DNA of 64,000 nucleotides, taken from the NCBI RefSeq assembly GCF_010015475.1, contig NZ_SSNI01000021.1, positions 1 to 64,000 of the forward strand, given 5' to 3'. Positions 1 to 8,696 of the stretch are shown here, in pieces (within the stretch, counting starts at the first letter, position 1; the number at the start of each line of letters is the position of its first letter). Under the pieces are notes generated by a model that saw nothing but the letters and a program-made list of their open reading frames with translations, was not told the origin of the DNA and ran no database searches. Origin of the DNA: Pontibacter pamirensis. GTDB lineage: Bacteria > Bacteroidota > Bacteroidia > Cytophagales > Hymenobacteraceae. A program made the position numbers and the translations under genes.

Positions 1-82
1 CCATGTTTGGGACATGTTGGCGAAGCTTTGGCCAACGAATAAAAGGCGCTGCATCTAGTACAGTATATTTCCAAATTGCTAT

Positions 83-132
83 ATTTAACTAAAAAACAGA
101 CGGAGGTTTTTAGACAAACTGCCGTTATGGGC
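83..132 (+). other. attC-like recombination site A
   Basis: The site runs from an R''-like ATTTAAC box (83-89) to an R'-like GTTATGGGC box (124-132). Between them CTAAAAAAC and GGTTTTTAG can pair as a short stem. The G|TT point at 124/125 is the left boundary of the cassette carrying the gene at 156. The right box TTATGGGC is complementary to the GCCCATAA at the start of the next site (573-580), the expected relation between the two ends of one cassette. The left half is less certain because its own cassette lies outside the window. Confidence 0.45.
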
Positions 133-155
133 AATAAAAATTACTTAAGAAAAGG

Positions 156-539
156 ATGAAAGCATTAAATGTGATATTCTATCACGTGTACAATTGCTAT
201 TATAAGAACGGGAATTATACAAATGATATTCCTCACTTAACAGCTTTTGGTTTAGTAGGCTCCTCCTTGACCATGTCCTTTTTGGCAGTTTTTGCTCTGT
301 TCAACAGCATAATAAACAACTCGAGATTGTCTGTAGGAATAAGTCTTGCCATAGTAATTGCAGGTCTTCTTCTGTTCTTTTTCCTGTTTCTTTTTAATTC
401 TCGGTACGATAGAATATACAACGAGATAAACGGGTCGAAACTGGATAATTTGTTTATGAAAATAATAGCTTGGGGAGTTGTTGTGATGGGTTTCGTATCT
501 GTTGGGCTTTATTCTTATATCTTCAATCAACCAAAGTGA
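156..539 (+). CDS. cassette-borne small membrane protein, unknown function
   Basis: This 127-residue protein has two clear hydrophobic segments (about residues 28-50 and 58-80) and a third near 100-122, with a charged stretch (RYDRIYNEINGSK) between the second and third. I do not recognise the family. The ATG follows an AAAGGA-like ribosome site by a few bases. The gene begins 24 bp after the G|TT of one attC-like site and ends 33 bp before the next, in the orientation expected for an integron cassette gene. Its base composition is more AT-rich than the operons further right, which fits acquired DNA. A role at the inner membrane follows only from hydrophobicity. Confidence 0.6.
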   Translation: MKALNVIFYHVYNCYYKNGNYTNDIPHLTAFGLVGSSLTMSFLAVFALFNSIINNSRLSVGISLAIVIAGLLLFFFLFLFNSRYDRIYNEINGSKLDNLFMKIIAWGVVVMGFVSVGLYSYIFNQPK

Positions 540-572
540 TAAAATACATCTAAAAAAAGAGAAAGAATTAAA

Positions 573-642
573 GCCCATAACAAAGTGCATAATTTAGGCT
601 TCGGCTTCGCCTCCCCCATATTATAGCACAATGCCGTTGGGC
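573..642 (+). other. attC-like recombination site B
   Basis: The site starts with GCCCATAAC (573-581) and ends with GTTGGGC (636-642), which fits the GTTRRRY consensus of integron R' boxes. Inside, GTGCATAAT (585-593) pairs with ATTATAGCAC in the right half except for one extra base, as in L''/L' of attC sites. The centre is a GGCTTCGGCTTCGCC palindrome. R'' and R' of this site do not match each other, but R'' matches the start of the upstream cassette (125-132), as expected after cassette integration. Confidence 0.6.
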
Positions 643-654
643 CAAATTGTAATC

Positions 655-1137
655 ATGAATAAAAAGCTGATTTTCCTATTAAGTGTCTCCTTCGCTTCAC
701 TTGCTTCATGTGTTGAGCCAGAACCTCAGCAAGAAGAAAAGGCAAATGACAACCTTGAGCTTGCTGGACCTACCATAAATAGAAAGACAGAGATTGTTGA
801 TACAAAATGGGTGAATACAATAGCAAACCCTCTCGAAAGTTGCAGCGATTCGCTTCATTTCTTAAGCAATAGAGAAGTGGTGCTATATGACTGTGAAATG
901 GACTGGCACTTCGATGCGAACTACTCTATCGCAGGGGATACGATTAAGATTGCAATTGTAGAAGCCCAATTTGAAGTAGACAACTATAAAGAATTTGAGC
1001 CCACCTCAGTTTGGAGATTAAGAAAGACAGATGGGCAGTTAGCAGTCTCTTCTATTGTGCTTTTACGCAATAATAAATGGGAAGAGATATCAGCTGAAGA
1101 TTACAAACGAATTGGTGTTTTCAAGAAGATAAAATAA
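655..1137 (+). CDS. cassette-borne lipoprotein, unknown function
   Basis: I start this gene at 655, where MNKKLIFLLSVSF begins a typical lipoprotein signal with lipobox LASC (Cys19). An in-frame ATG at 631 lies inside the attC-like site and would put eight extra residues before the signal. The mature part is acidic and soluble, about 140 residues, with two cysteines (CSDS and YDCEMD) and a YSIAGDTIKI segment like those of small beta-rich lipocalin-like lipoproteins in Bacteroidota. No family is assigned. The gene fills the second cassette, between the sites ending at 642 and starting at 1142. Confidence 0.65.
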   Translation: MNKKLIFLLSVSFASLASCVEPEPQQEEKANDNLELAGPTINRKTEIVDTKWVNTIANPLESCSDSLHFLSNREVVLYDCEMDWHFDANYSIAGDTIKIAIVEAQFEVDNYKEFEPTSVWRLRKTDGQLAVSSIVLLRNNKWEEISAEDYKRIGVFKKIK

Positions 1138-1141
1138 CTCT

Positions 1142-1221
1142 GCCCAACAACTAAGGCTTCGTTGGGTACGGAGTGCCGACAATGAAGCCGTGGTTGCACT
1201 AACCGTGCGATGCGTTATGGG
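1142..1221 (+). other. attC-like recombination site C
   Basis: The site runs from GCCCAAC (1142-1148) to GTTATGGG (1214-1221). Its R'' GCCCAA is complementary to TTGGGC (637-642), the first bases of the cassette it closes. Its own R' is instead of the GTTATGGG kind, as at site A. Internally, GGCTTCGTTG pairs with CAATGAAGCC, followed by a small GCAC-TAACC-GTGC hairpin. The internal layout departs from textbook attC, so assignment to IntI is an inference. Confidence 0.5.
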
Positions 1222-1414
1222 TTTTAAGTCGGAAGATGTTTGCCTGCGCTACTTGTCTGGGGCTGTCTGGTAGCCGGCCAGCTCAACGGATGTGAGCCTG
1301 AAGAGGTATAAAGAGGTGCTCTTTGCTGTTTTCCAAAGAGGTGCCCCGCTTTTTTCATGTCTTTTACTCTGCTATGGGCATAGCTGCGCCAGGCCGCCTT
1401 TCCGGTAGCTTTTT

Positions 1415-1725
1415 TTATAGTCCCTTCTCGTATTCCCTGTACTGCCTGCCTGTCCTGATGCCCTGCGGCGGCCCCCGCTTGGGCAGCACCTGCAGGGTGA
1501 CCATCGTCTCTTTGTTGCAGCAGGGGCACAGGAGCAAATTATACTCCTGCAGTTGCCGGGCCTTTACCTTCTGCCTCTTTTCTCCTGGCAAATACTCTCG
1601 TATGGCCGGAATAGCTGCGGCCTTGCTGGTGCCGCTCAGAATGCCGTAGTCACGGATGCGAACAAAGTTCTTTGGCAGAATGAGAAAGCGAAGCGGCGGA
1701 TAAACTCCGTGCCCTCCAGCCGCAT
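1415..1725 (-). pseudogene. IS91-family transposase remnant (C-terminal part)
   Basis: Reading the minus strand gives EFIRRF, then after a one-base deletion near 1690 ILPKNFVRIRDYGILS, followed by a Cys-rich LCPCCNKE segment and a stop at 1415-1417. This is the pattern of the C-terminal half of IS91-family (Y2-type rolling-circle) transposases: a FIRRF...LPKGF.RIRHYG block, then a zinc-ribbon-like end. The N-terminal half with the catalytic tyrosines is absent upstream, where the sequence past about 1740 shows no match. The piece is both truncated and frameshifted and cannot be functional. It lies 194 bp beyond the last attC-like site. Confidence 0.75.
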
Positions 1726-1832
1726 CTCCAGTAATTACAAAAAGCCAGTTACTATAGAAAGTTTGAGTAAACTGTCAGATACTAGTTTAGCTATCTTATT
1801 TCATCAGCAAAATGCAAATAGGTTTAAGCCTG

Positions 1833-2453
1833 CTAGCTGGTATAAGGAACAATTTTATCATCCTTGATCAGGTATGCTTTCTCAGCTTTGTCTAATATGG
1901 CTTCCTTGCTATCAGAGTACGCTTCTACAACCCTGTAAGGCTTTCCTTTGAAATGAGCCTCCAGCCGCTCTATCTTCTCTTCGTCTTTGCAAGCTTTGCC
2001 TATTACTTTATAGGTGCTGTTTACATAGTGTACTTTTGTCCCGGCAAAGCCGTCGATAGCATATTTTTCAAACAAAGGCTTCACATATAGTTCAAGGCCT
2101 CCTGTAGCACAGTATATATGCACGCCCTCTTTTTTTAATTGGTCGAAACGGCTTTTCAGTTCTTTGTTGAAATGGACAGGATACTCTTCTTCCCAGAACT
2201 CCTCTGCGTATGCCTCCACCTGCTCCGGCGAGAGCTCATCCAGGTAATTGAAAAAGTTTTCTTTGAATTCTGTTTTTCTGATCTGATGAAGTTTTTTCAA
2301 TGTTTTATAATAAAGCATTTGCAAGATATAGTGGAGCCTCTGAGGTCTTTTGGCTAAGATGAATTTATAAAATTCATCTTTAGAACTTTTGTTATAAAAA
2401 GTGCCATTCAAGTCAAATACTGCTACCTTTATTTCTCCTTCGCTGCGTCCCAT
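1833..2453 (-). CDS. HAD-superfamily hydrolase-like protein
   Basis: This 206-residue protein has a HAD fold layout. Motif I is VFDLNGT (Asp14, Thr18), motif II is the Thr of YCATGG in mid-protein, and a SDSKEAI segment near the C-terminus stands for the DD/DxxxD metal motif. A helical cap of about 70 residues follows motif I, as in HAD-IB enzymes. The second aspartate of the usual DxDxT motif is Asn16, so the general acid-base residue is missing. The protein may be a weak phosphatase, a phosphotransferase, or a non-catalytic relative. It is a single gene, and the substrate cannot be read from the sequence. Confidence 0.75.
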   Translation of the reverse strand: MGRSEGEIKVAVFDLNGTFYNKSSKDEFYKFILAKRPQRLHYILQMLYYKTLKKLHQIRKTEFKENFFNYLDELSPEQVEAYAEEFWEEEYPVHFNKELKSRFDQLKKEGVHIYCATGGLELYVKPLFEKYAIDGFAGTKVHYVNSTYKVIGKACKDEEKIERLEAHFKGKPYRVVEAYSDSKEAILDKAEKAYLIKDDKIVPYTS

Positions 2454-2655
2454 TTCTTTATTTATCCTGGTTATACCCTAAGCTATATCTATCACGCTTT
2501 TTTCACTTTTTTGTTTGTGCTTTCTGTATAAATTAGCAGCTTTCAAACCATTGAGGTTATACAACAAGGTCATATTCGTGTTTTTTTGAGCCGGTGAAAA
2601 TGAAACTATTTACGTGCTGGCACACTTAAAGTATAGCTGACTATAAAGATTTAGT

Positions 2656-2919
2656 ATGTTGGAATATTCTATGTTTGAAAGGCTCCCATTCAGGAGCCAG
2701 GCAGAATCTTTAGCGAAAGATGGTACCATACTCGCCCAACGCAGTTACAATGATTGGCAGGTTACGCTTTATTCATTGAACGGATTGTTTGTTGAGCTTT
2801 GGGCAGGCAAGGAAGCACAGATAATCAGTACCTTTAAAAAAACTGCTAATGCTGTTGCGGTTTTAGATCCTTATATTGATGATATCGATGTGCATGATTT
2901 CATGGACGCTGATATATAG
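2656..2919 (+). CDS. conserved small protein, unknown function
   Basis: This 87-residue soluble protein has an alternating beta-like pattern (WQVTLYSLNGLFVELWAG) and an acidic C-terminal tail (DDIDVHDFMDADI). No catalytic motif or membrane segment is seen. A second Met at residue 6 is an alternative start. It stands alone, followed by about 800 bp of decayed sequence. I do not recognise the family, and the call rests on coding-like amino acid composition and a clean reading frame. Confidence 0.5.
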   Translation: MLEYSMFERLPFRSQAESLAKDGTILAQRSYNDWQVTLYSLNGLFVELWAGKEAQIISTFKKTANAVAVLDPYIDDIDVHDFMDADI

Positions 2920-3712
2920 TCGATTTTAAGTACACTGTGACCCGCATTGGCAAGAGAAAGCAAGACTGTGGCTTCGCTGATAGCTGCAGGAAATCATGTG
3001 CTCCTGCTAACAGTGCTTTAATGGAGCGCCTGCCAGTAATACATAGGTTTTCATTCTTTGCGCCTGAAAAGGGCGTACTTTCGCTAACAGCCTTTTCAAG
3101 TAAATAAAGCTCAACCCGGTATTGGAGATGGTGCCGACCTCCAGTATGCGGGTTAGCTTGTTTTCTGGACAGCGCAATAAGCAAATGGGTAGTGACTGTC
3201 AATCATACTGGCGGCGTGTGTGACGGCGTTGATATCCAAGTGCTCTGTTCAGGTATCGACTCGCTGATTTTCAGGTTTACTCCAAAAGCCTTCTATGGCT
3301 TCTGCCATTAGTACAAATTTATCAAGTTCTTCCAAGTTTAATCCTAAGGCAGCTAGCTGCTCTTTTATTCCGGAGAGGGCACGCAGGCCAAAAGACAAAC
3401 CGTACTACCTGAAAGAAACAAATCAGGGAGTACGGGACAAAAGTTGTGCAATAGAGAGAAAATCATTGACAACCGTTTAAATTATCTTTCGGGGTTATAT
3501 AGCCTTATTGGTTTGCTAGGAGGATATACTGGTAATACAATCTACAGTTCGCTCGCCGAACTCAGGCACGAAAGCAACTTGCTGAAGAACGTGTTTTACA
3601 AGAACCTCAGGCAGAAGAGGGCGTACATTAGGTATCGTTCATCCTGCCGTCACGGTTCAGGTAAGTAATAACCTCGTTACAATATTTTACACGTCATTTC
3701 TTCTGACCGCTT
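2920..3712. other. gene-poor, decayed region
   Basis: No complete gene is supported here. Short open stretches occur on both strands and are broken by stops, as in degenerated genes. The best is the minus-strand fragment at 3249-3404. A plus-strand stretch (about 2940-3115) and one around 3444-3668 also look loosely coding but match nothing I recognise. No transposase motif is clear. Confidence 0.5.
3249..3404 (-). pseudogene. coding-like fragment without start
   Basis: The minus strand is open for 51 residues with a convincing helical, protein-like composition (for example GIKEQLAALGLNLEELDKF). It ends at a TGA at 3249-3251 and is bounded upstream by a TAG at 3405-3407, with no ATG near its start. 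It is probably the C-terminal end of a broken gene. The family is unknown. Confidence 0.35.
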
Positions 3713-4240
3713 ATGAAAAACAAACCAGAACACGAAAACACTGAAACAGCCTCTCTCTCAGCTCCTCCTAAAGAGGCCGTTACACTTCACATCAACGGGG
3801 AAGCAAAGCAACTGGAAGTGGAGCCCTGGACCTCGCTGCTCGATTTCCTGCGCGACCACCTGAACCTGACCGGAACTAAGAAAGGCTGCGACCACGGGCA
3901 GTGCGGTGCCTGCACGATATTGGTAGACGGGAAGCGCATCAATTCCTGTTTAACCCTGGCAGTGATGAAAGACGGCTCCGAGATTACCACCATTGAAGGC
4001 CTGGCCAAAGAAGGCGAACTGCACCCGGTGCAACAGGCCTTTATTGATCACGATGCTTTCCAGTGCGGGTACTGCACACCGGGGCAGATTTGCTCTACTG
4101 TTGGTTTGATAAACGAGGGTAAAGCCAAAACTCTAGATGATATCCGTGACCTGATGAGTGGCAATGTCTGCCGTTGCGGGGCCTATACCAACATTGTGAA
4201 AGTAGTGCAGGAAGCACTGGAAAGGAGCCAGGCAAAATGA
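3713..4240 (+). CDS. paoA: aldehyde/xanthine dehydrogenase-type [2Fe-2S] subunit
   Basis: This 175-residue iron-sulfur subunit belongs to a molybdenum hydroxylase of the xanthine oxidase family. Residues 22-98 form the plant-ferredoxin-like [2Fe-2S] domain with Cys59, Cys64, Cys67 and Cys79. The C-terminal helical domain carries the second cluster with Cys118, Cys121, Cys153 and Cys155. It passes electrons from the Mo site to FAD. E. coli PaoA has a Tat signal, but no twin-arginine motif is present here, so a cytoplasmic location is likely. The stop overlaps the start of the FAD-subunit gene (ATGA). The symbol is by similarity of subunit plan; the substrate (aldehydes or N-heterocycles) is not known. 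Confidence 0.9.
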   Translation: MKNKPEHENTETASLSAPPKEAVTLHINGEAKQLEVEPWTSLLDFLRDHLNLTGTKKGCDHGQCGACTILVDGKRINSCLTLAVMKDGSEITTIEGLAKEGELHPVQQAFIDHDAFQCGYCTPGQICSTVGLINEGKAKTLDDIRDLMSGNVCRCGAYTNIVKVVQEALERSQAK

Positions 4241-5232
4241 AAAATTTCACCTATACCAGAGCAAACGATGTGGCCAACGCAGTAGACGAAGTGACGTCAG
4301 AGAAAGGTTCGAAGTTTATTGCCGGAGGCACCAACCTGCTCGACCTGATGAAGATACAGGTGGAGCGACCGAGCCATTTGGTGGATATCACGCGCCTTGC
4401 CTTAGATACTATTGAAGAAACAGCGGAGGGAGGCCTGCGTCTCGGCGCGCTCGTCACCAATGCCGACACGGCCTATCACGAAGAGGTGGGAAAGCGCTAT
4501 CCGCTGTTGTCGCATGCTATACTAGCTGGTGCTACGGCCCAGTTGCGCAACATGGCCACGGATGGCGGCAACCTGCTGCAACGCACCCGCTGCTACTATT
4601 TTTACGATACCGACACACCCTGCAACAAGCGGGAACCCGGAACAGGCTGTTCTGCAATAAAGGGGTATAACCGCGACCTGGCCATCTTAGGCACCAGCGA
4701 ACACTGCATTGCCACACATCCATCTGATATGGCGGTGGCACTTGCCGCTCTCGAAGCTACAGTGCGAGTAACCGGTAAAAACGGTGAACGTATAATCCCG
4801 CTTTTTGAATTCCATCGACTGCCCGGAGACACGCCTAACATTGATACAAACCTGAAGCCGGACGAGATTATTACGGCCATAGACCTGCCTGCCAAAGGCT
4901 TTGCCGACCGTTATACCTACCTGAAGCTGCGTGACCGTGCTTCTTATGCCTTTGCGCTTGTCTCAGTTGCCGCCGCCCTTGATATAGATGGCGACACTGT
5001 AAAAGAAGCGCGTGTTGCACTCGGAGGTGTAGCGCACAAGCCATGGCGCATACCTGAGGCCGAAGCCTTGTTGAAGGGCAAACCTGCTACAAGAGAGAAT
5101 TTTCAGAAAGTAGCTGAAGCCTATGTACAGGGTGCGAAGGGTTACGGACATAATGATTTTAAAATAGAACTGGCGAAGCGCGCCATTGTGCGTGCGCTGC
5201 TGCAGGCTAAAGAAATGGAGGCGAGATCATGA
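4237..5232 (+). CDS. paoB: molybdenum hydroxylase FAD subunit with [4Fe-4S] insert
   Basis: I start this gene at 4237 ([11 protein letters not shown]), overlapping the previous stop by four bases. It has about 331 residues. FAD-binding motifs are [13 protein letters not shown] near the N-terminus and [13 protein letters not shown] (106-119). Between these and [10 protein letters not shown] lies an insertion with Cys119, Cys129, Cys138 and Cys157, placed like the [4Fe-4S] ligands of E. coli PaoB and unlike classical XDH FAD subunits. The C-terminal CO-dehydrogenase flavoprotein domain follows. It carries electrons from the [2Fe-2S] subunit to an external acceptor. Its stop overlaps the large-subunit start. 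Confidence 0.9.
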   Translation: MKNFTYTRANDVANAVDEVTSEKGSKFIAGGTNLLDLMKIQVERPSHLVDITRLALDTIEETAEGGLRLGALVTNADTAYHEEVGKRYPLLSHAILAGATAQLRNMATDGGNLLQRTRCYYFYDTDTPCNKREPGTGCSAIKGYNRDLAILGTSEHCIATHPSDMAVALAALEATVRVTGKNGERIIPLFEFHRLPGDTPNIDTNLKPDEIITAIDLPAKGFADRYTYLKLRDRASYAFALVSVAAALDIDGDTVKEARVALGGVAHKPWRIPEAEALLKGKPATRENFQKVAEAYVQGAKGYGHNDFKIELAKRAIVRALLQAKEMEARS

Positions 5233-7448
5233 AAACAAACGAAATAGGAAAACCAACGAACCGTGTAGACGGCCGCCTCAAAGTAACCGGCGAAGCCAAA
5301 TATGCCGGTGAGTTCAATGTGCCGAATCTGGCCTATGGCTTTGTAGTGAACAGCGCTATTGCCAAAGGAAAAATAAAGAAAATCGATACAAGTAAAGCGC
5401 TTGAGGTGGAGGGTGTGCTGGAGGTATTTACCCACGAAAACCGCCCGGGCTATGTCTGGTTCGATAAAAACTACAAAGACATGGATGCGCCTCCAGGCTC
5501 ACCCTTCCGCCCGCTTTACGACAATGAAATAAAGTTTAGCATGCAGCCTATTGCACTTGCCGTCGCCGAGACGTTTGAACTGGCAAGGTATGCTGCATCG
5601 CTTGTGCGGATAGAGTATGAAACATCGCCGCACGACACAGACTTTGAGACAAACATAGAAAGCGCCTACGTGCCGGAGGAATACAAATCTGGTGAGCCAT
5701 CGGAGCCATGGGGGCAGCCCGACCAAGCCTTAGCCAGTGCACCAGTACAGATAGAAGGGGATTACACCCATTCCAGCCAGCACCACAACCCAATGGAAAT
5801 GCATGCCTCTACTGTTGTTTGGAAAGATGACGGTAAGCTGACCGTTTATGATAAAATTCAGGGCGTCATGAACACCCAGCAGTACGTTACCCACGCGTTC
5901 GGTATGCAGCCGGAGGAGGTACAGGTTATCTCTCCTTTTGTAGGTGGGGCATTCGGCTCGGGCCTGCGGCCGCAGTACCAGCTGTTCCTTGCAGTGCTGG
6001 CAGCACGGGAACTGAAGCGTTCCGTCAGGGTCACACTCACGCGCCAGCAGATGTTTTCCTTTGGCCATCGCCCTAAAACAATGCAGCGGTTTGCCTTAGG
6101 CGCCTCAAAAGAAGGCAAGCTGGAAGCTCTAAAGCAGGATGTTTTTGCAGAGACTTCCAGGTTCGAGAATTACAGCGAGGACGTGGTCATCTGGGCAGGT
6201 GTACTCTATAAGTGCGGCAATGTAAAGCTTAGCCATAAACTGGTAGAGCTCGATGTGTATACTCCTCTCGATATGCGTGCACCAGGCGGTACCACAGGTA
6301 TCTTTGCCTTGGAATGTGCCATGGATGAACTCGCTTATAAACTTGGAATGGACCCCGTTGAGTTTCGTTTGAAGAATTATTCGGAGAAAGACCAGAACGA
6401 GGACAAGCCTTTTTCCAGTAAAGAACTGCGGGAGTGTTATAGACAAGGTGCTGAAAAGTTTGGTTGGGAGAAGCGTAATCTCGAACCGCGGAGCATGAAG
6501 GAGGGGCATAACCTGATAGGATGGGGGATGGCGCATGGTGCCTGGGAGGCGAACCAGGCACAGGCAAGTGCCAAAGCCGTTGTAACATCAGACGGTAAAC
6601 TAACCGTTAGCAGTGCCACCGCGGATATTGGAACGGGCACCTATACCGTGATGACGCAGATTGCCGCTGAAACGCTTGGAATTCCGTTAGATGATGTAAC
6701 GTTTAAACTAGGGGATTCCTCTTTACCGGACGCGCCCCTGGAAGGCGGATCGAAGACAGTGTCTACCGTCGGTACTGCCGTGAAGTCTGCCTGCGATAAG
6801 GTAAGAGAGAGGCTGTTAAAGCTAGCGCAACAGGTAAAGGATTCTCCCCTGGTGGAGGCAAGCTTAGAACAAGTGATTTTTGAAGGCGGGCAGATAAGCC
6901 TGAAGAGTGAGTCTTCTAAAGCTGTTTCTATCATGGCAGCTATGAGTCAAAACCAGGGCAAGGCTATTGAGGAAGAGGTGTCGAGCAAGCCTGCCGATAA
7001 CCAAAGCGACTATGCCCGTTATGCCCACGTTGCGACTTTTGTGGAAGTGAAAGTGGATGAGGATTTAGGTACCATCAAAGTAACCCGTGTGGTGAGCGCG
7101 GTGGCAGGTGGGCGCATCATCAACCCGAAAACAGCCAGAAGCCAGATTTTAGGTGGTGTGGTATGGGGCATCGGTGTTGCCATGGAAGAAGATACCGTGA
7201 TGGACAACAACCTGGGGCGCTTCATGAACCACGACCTCGACAAGTACCACATTCCGGTTAATGCCGATGTGCATGATGTGGAGGTAATTTTTGTGGAAGA
7301 AAAAGATGAGATAGTAAATCCGCTCGGTGCAAAAGGGCTGGGTGAGATAGGCATCGTGAGTGTGGCACCTGCTATTGCCAATGCTGTCTTTCACGCCACA
7401 GGAAAACGTGTACGGGAATTACCGATAACGCTGGACAAGCTGCTTTGA
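5229..7448 (+). CDS. paoC: molybdenum hydroxylase catalytic (molybdopterin-binding) subunit
   Basis: This 739-residue large subunit starts in an ATGA overlap with the FAD gene. It has the N-terminal aldehyde oxidase 'a/b hammerhead' domain (about 15-125), then the molybdopterin domains with FVGGAFGSG, the DMRAPGG motif and a GSKTVST block. The catalytic glutamate is in KGLGEIG (Glu706). Its length matches PaoC/YagR, shorter than the fused XDH large subunits. The enzyme hydroxylates its substrate with water-derived oxygen. No XdhC/PaoD-type cofactor-insertion gene lies in the window, so maturation must be served from elsewhere. Confidence 0.92.
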   Translation: MKTNEIGKPTNRVDGRLKVTGEAKYAGEFNVPNLAYGFVVNSAIAKGKIKKIDTSKALEVEGVLEVFTHENRPGYVWFDKNYKDMDAPPGSPFRPLYDNEIKFSMQPIALAVAETFELARYAASLVRIEYETSPHDTDFETNIESAYVPEEYKSGEPSEPWGQPDQALASAPVQIEGDYTHSSQHHNPMEMHASTVVWKDDGKLTVYDKIQGVMNTQQYVTHAFGMQPEEVQVISPFVGGAFGSGLRPQYQLFLAVLAARELKRSVRVTLTRQQMFSFGHRPKTMQRFALGASKEGKLEALKQDVFAETSRFENYSEDVVIWAGVLYKCGNVKLSHKLVELDVYTPLDMRAPGGTTGIFALECAMDELAYKLGMDPVEFRLKNYSEKDQNEDKPFSSKELRECYRQGAEKFGWEKRNLEPRSMKEGHNLIGWGMAHGAWEANQAQASAKAVVTSDGKLTVSSATADIGTGTYTVMTQIAAETLGIPLDDVTFKLGDSSLPDAPLEGGSKTVSTVGTAVKSACDKVRERLLKLAQQVKDSPLVEASLEQVIFEGGQISLKSESSKAVSIMAAMSQNQGKAIEEEVSSKPADNQSDYARYAHVATFVEVKVDEDLGTIKVTRVVSAVAGGRIINPKTARSQILGGVVWGIGVAMEEDTVMDNNLGRFMNHDLDKYHIPVNADVHDVEVIFVEEKDEIVNPLGAKGLGEIGIVSVAPAIANAVFHATGKRVRELPITLDKLL

Positions 7449-7490
7449 TTAAATTTAAATTGCACCAGCCTTTCATTTTCAAAATGAAAG

Positions 7491-7538
7491 CATAAAGAAG
7501 AGCCGCTCAACCAGATGGTTGAGCGGCTCTTCTTTATG
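7491..7538. terminator. bidirectional hairpin terminator
   Basis: A perfect 22-bp stem (7491-7512 with 7517-7538) encloses an AGAT loop. The outer part of the stem is A/T-rich (CATAAAGAAG/CTTCTTTATG), giving U-rich ends in both directions. It lies between the convergent genes ending at 7448 and 7559. Confidence 0.8.
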
Positions 7539-7558
7539 TAAGTTTCTTTGAGTAGAAC

Positions 7559-8548
7559 TTAAATTATTTGCCCTTGCTGTGTCTCAGAAGCTGTGGTCGG
7601 TAAAGCCAGCAGTGGTATGGTAGCTTTGGCCGTCATTTGCCCGGTAATGCTTTTGTTCAGCAGCCTGCTCAGAAAAGTATGCTGCGATGGAAGCAGAGCT
7701 AGTAAATCAGCCTGCAGTGCCTCCACATAGTCATGGATTCCTTTTGGTATATCTTCTGTTTGCTTGAAGTGGATGTCATGGTTTATCTCCTGCATGCAAG
7801 CGTCCAGCGCATCCAGGGAACCGGAAGCTTTATCGCGCTCCGCCTTTTCTGTGTCTTTCTTGTACAGATGGAGCACATGCAGGTGGCTTTGGAAGGTGGT
7901 GGCTACGGTTTTGAGAGGATCAAGCGTATGCAGGTCAGGTAACTGGATTAAGTCTATGGCCGCCACAACTGTTTTCAATCCTTGGAATTCTCTCTTAGCA
8001 GGCACAGCCAAAACCGGCACCTTGCTTTGCTCTATGATGGCCATGGTAGTGCTACCCAGCAAGGCCTGGCTTATGGCTCCTGCGCCCCGCATGCCCATAA
8101 CTAAAATATCTGCCGCATACTGCCTGCTGGCCTTCAGAATTTCCTCGGAAGAGAGACCGAATACACAAACACAGGTAATACAAACGGAGCTTTTTTCAGC
8201 TCCATCTTCTGTTAGACTAAATGTACAGGAACCACTCGCTATAGAGGTCGAAGTGCTGGCACCACTGCTATAATCCACAGAGAAATCTTTACAGACGCTA
8301 CGAACAATTTTACTCGTATGGTCCTGCAGTTTCTTTAATTTTTCCTCTTCCAGTTCTACTTTTTTAATTTCTTCATCATAGGGCGACGGCGAAAAAACAG
8401 GATGGTGGAAAGCATGAAACAACACAATGTCAGCTTTTGTGACTTGGGCCATCGCTACGGCATAAAGTAAGGCATTATCTGCCTCCTTCGAAAAATCAGT
8501 AGGAACTAATATTTTCTGTATTCTCGCTGCTTCGCTTGTATGGTTCAT
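7559..8548 (-). CDS. universal stress protein, tandem UspA domains
   Basis: This 329-residue protein is built of two UspA domains. The first begins KILVPTDFS and carries the ATP-binding signature GMRGAGAISQALLGSTT before VPVLAVP. The second (about 190-320) has lost most of that signature (SQHTFLSRLLNKS ... PLLALP). USPs bind ATP or respond to starvation and oxidative stress, but the exact role is unknown. In the first domain a Ser/Thr/Cys-rich stretch (about residues 95-130) sits where most homologs have a short beta-hairpin. The gene is transcribed towards the terminator at 7491-7538. Confidence 0.88.
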   Translation of the reverse strand: MNHTSEAARIQKILVPTDFSKEADNALLYAVAMAQVTKADIVLFHAFHHPVFSPSPYDEEIKKVELEEEKLKKLQDHTSKIVRSVCKDFSVDYSSGASTSTSIASGSCTFSLTEDGAEKSSVCITCVCVFGLSSEEILKASRQYAADILVMGMRGAGAISQALLGSTTMAIIEQSKVPVLAVPAKREFQGLKTVVAAIDLIQLPDLHTLDPLKTVATTFQSHLHVLHLYKKDTEKAERDKASGSLDALDACMQEINHDIHFKQTEDIPKGIHDYVEALQADLLALLPSQHTFLSRLLNKSITGQMTAKATIPLLALPTTASETQQGQII

Positions 8549-8696
8549 GCCGTGAAGGATTTAGGTATATACAATGCAAAATTAAGCTATCAGCCAAGCC
8601 ATCAGAATGTTATTTGTCAGTTGGCAAGGTGATACTCCTCAGTTTTCTTACTATAGAATCTACTTTTAGGTTAAGCTGTAGCAGGCTCAACTCAAC

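Noticed and set aside
631..654. Earlier ATG for the cassette lipoprotein
   Set aside because: It lies inside the attC-like site and would place eight extra residues before a perfect lipoprotein signal starting at 655.
1323..1867. Plus-strand open frames over the IS91 remnant
   Set aside because: The minus strand carries recognisable transposase motifs, and the plus frames are low-quality antisense shadows.
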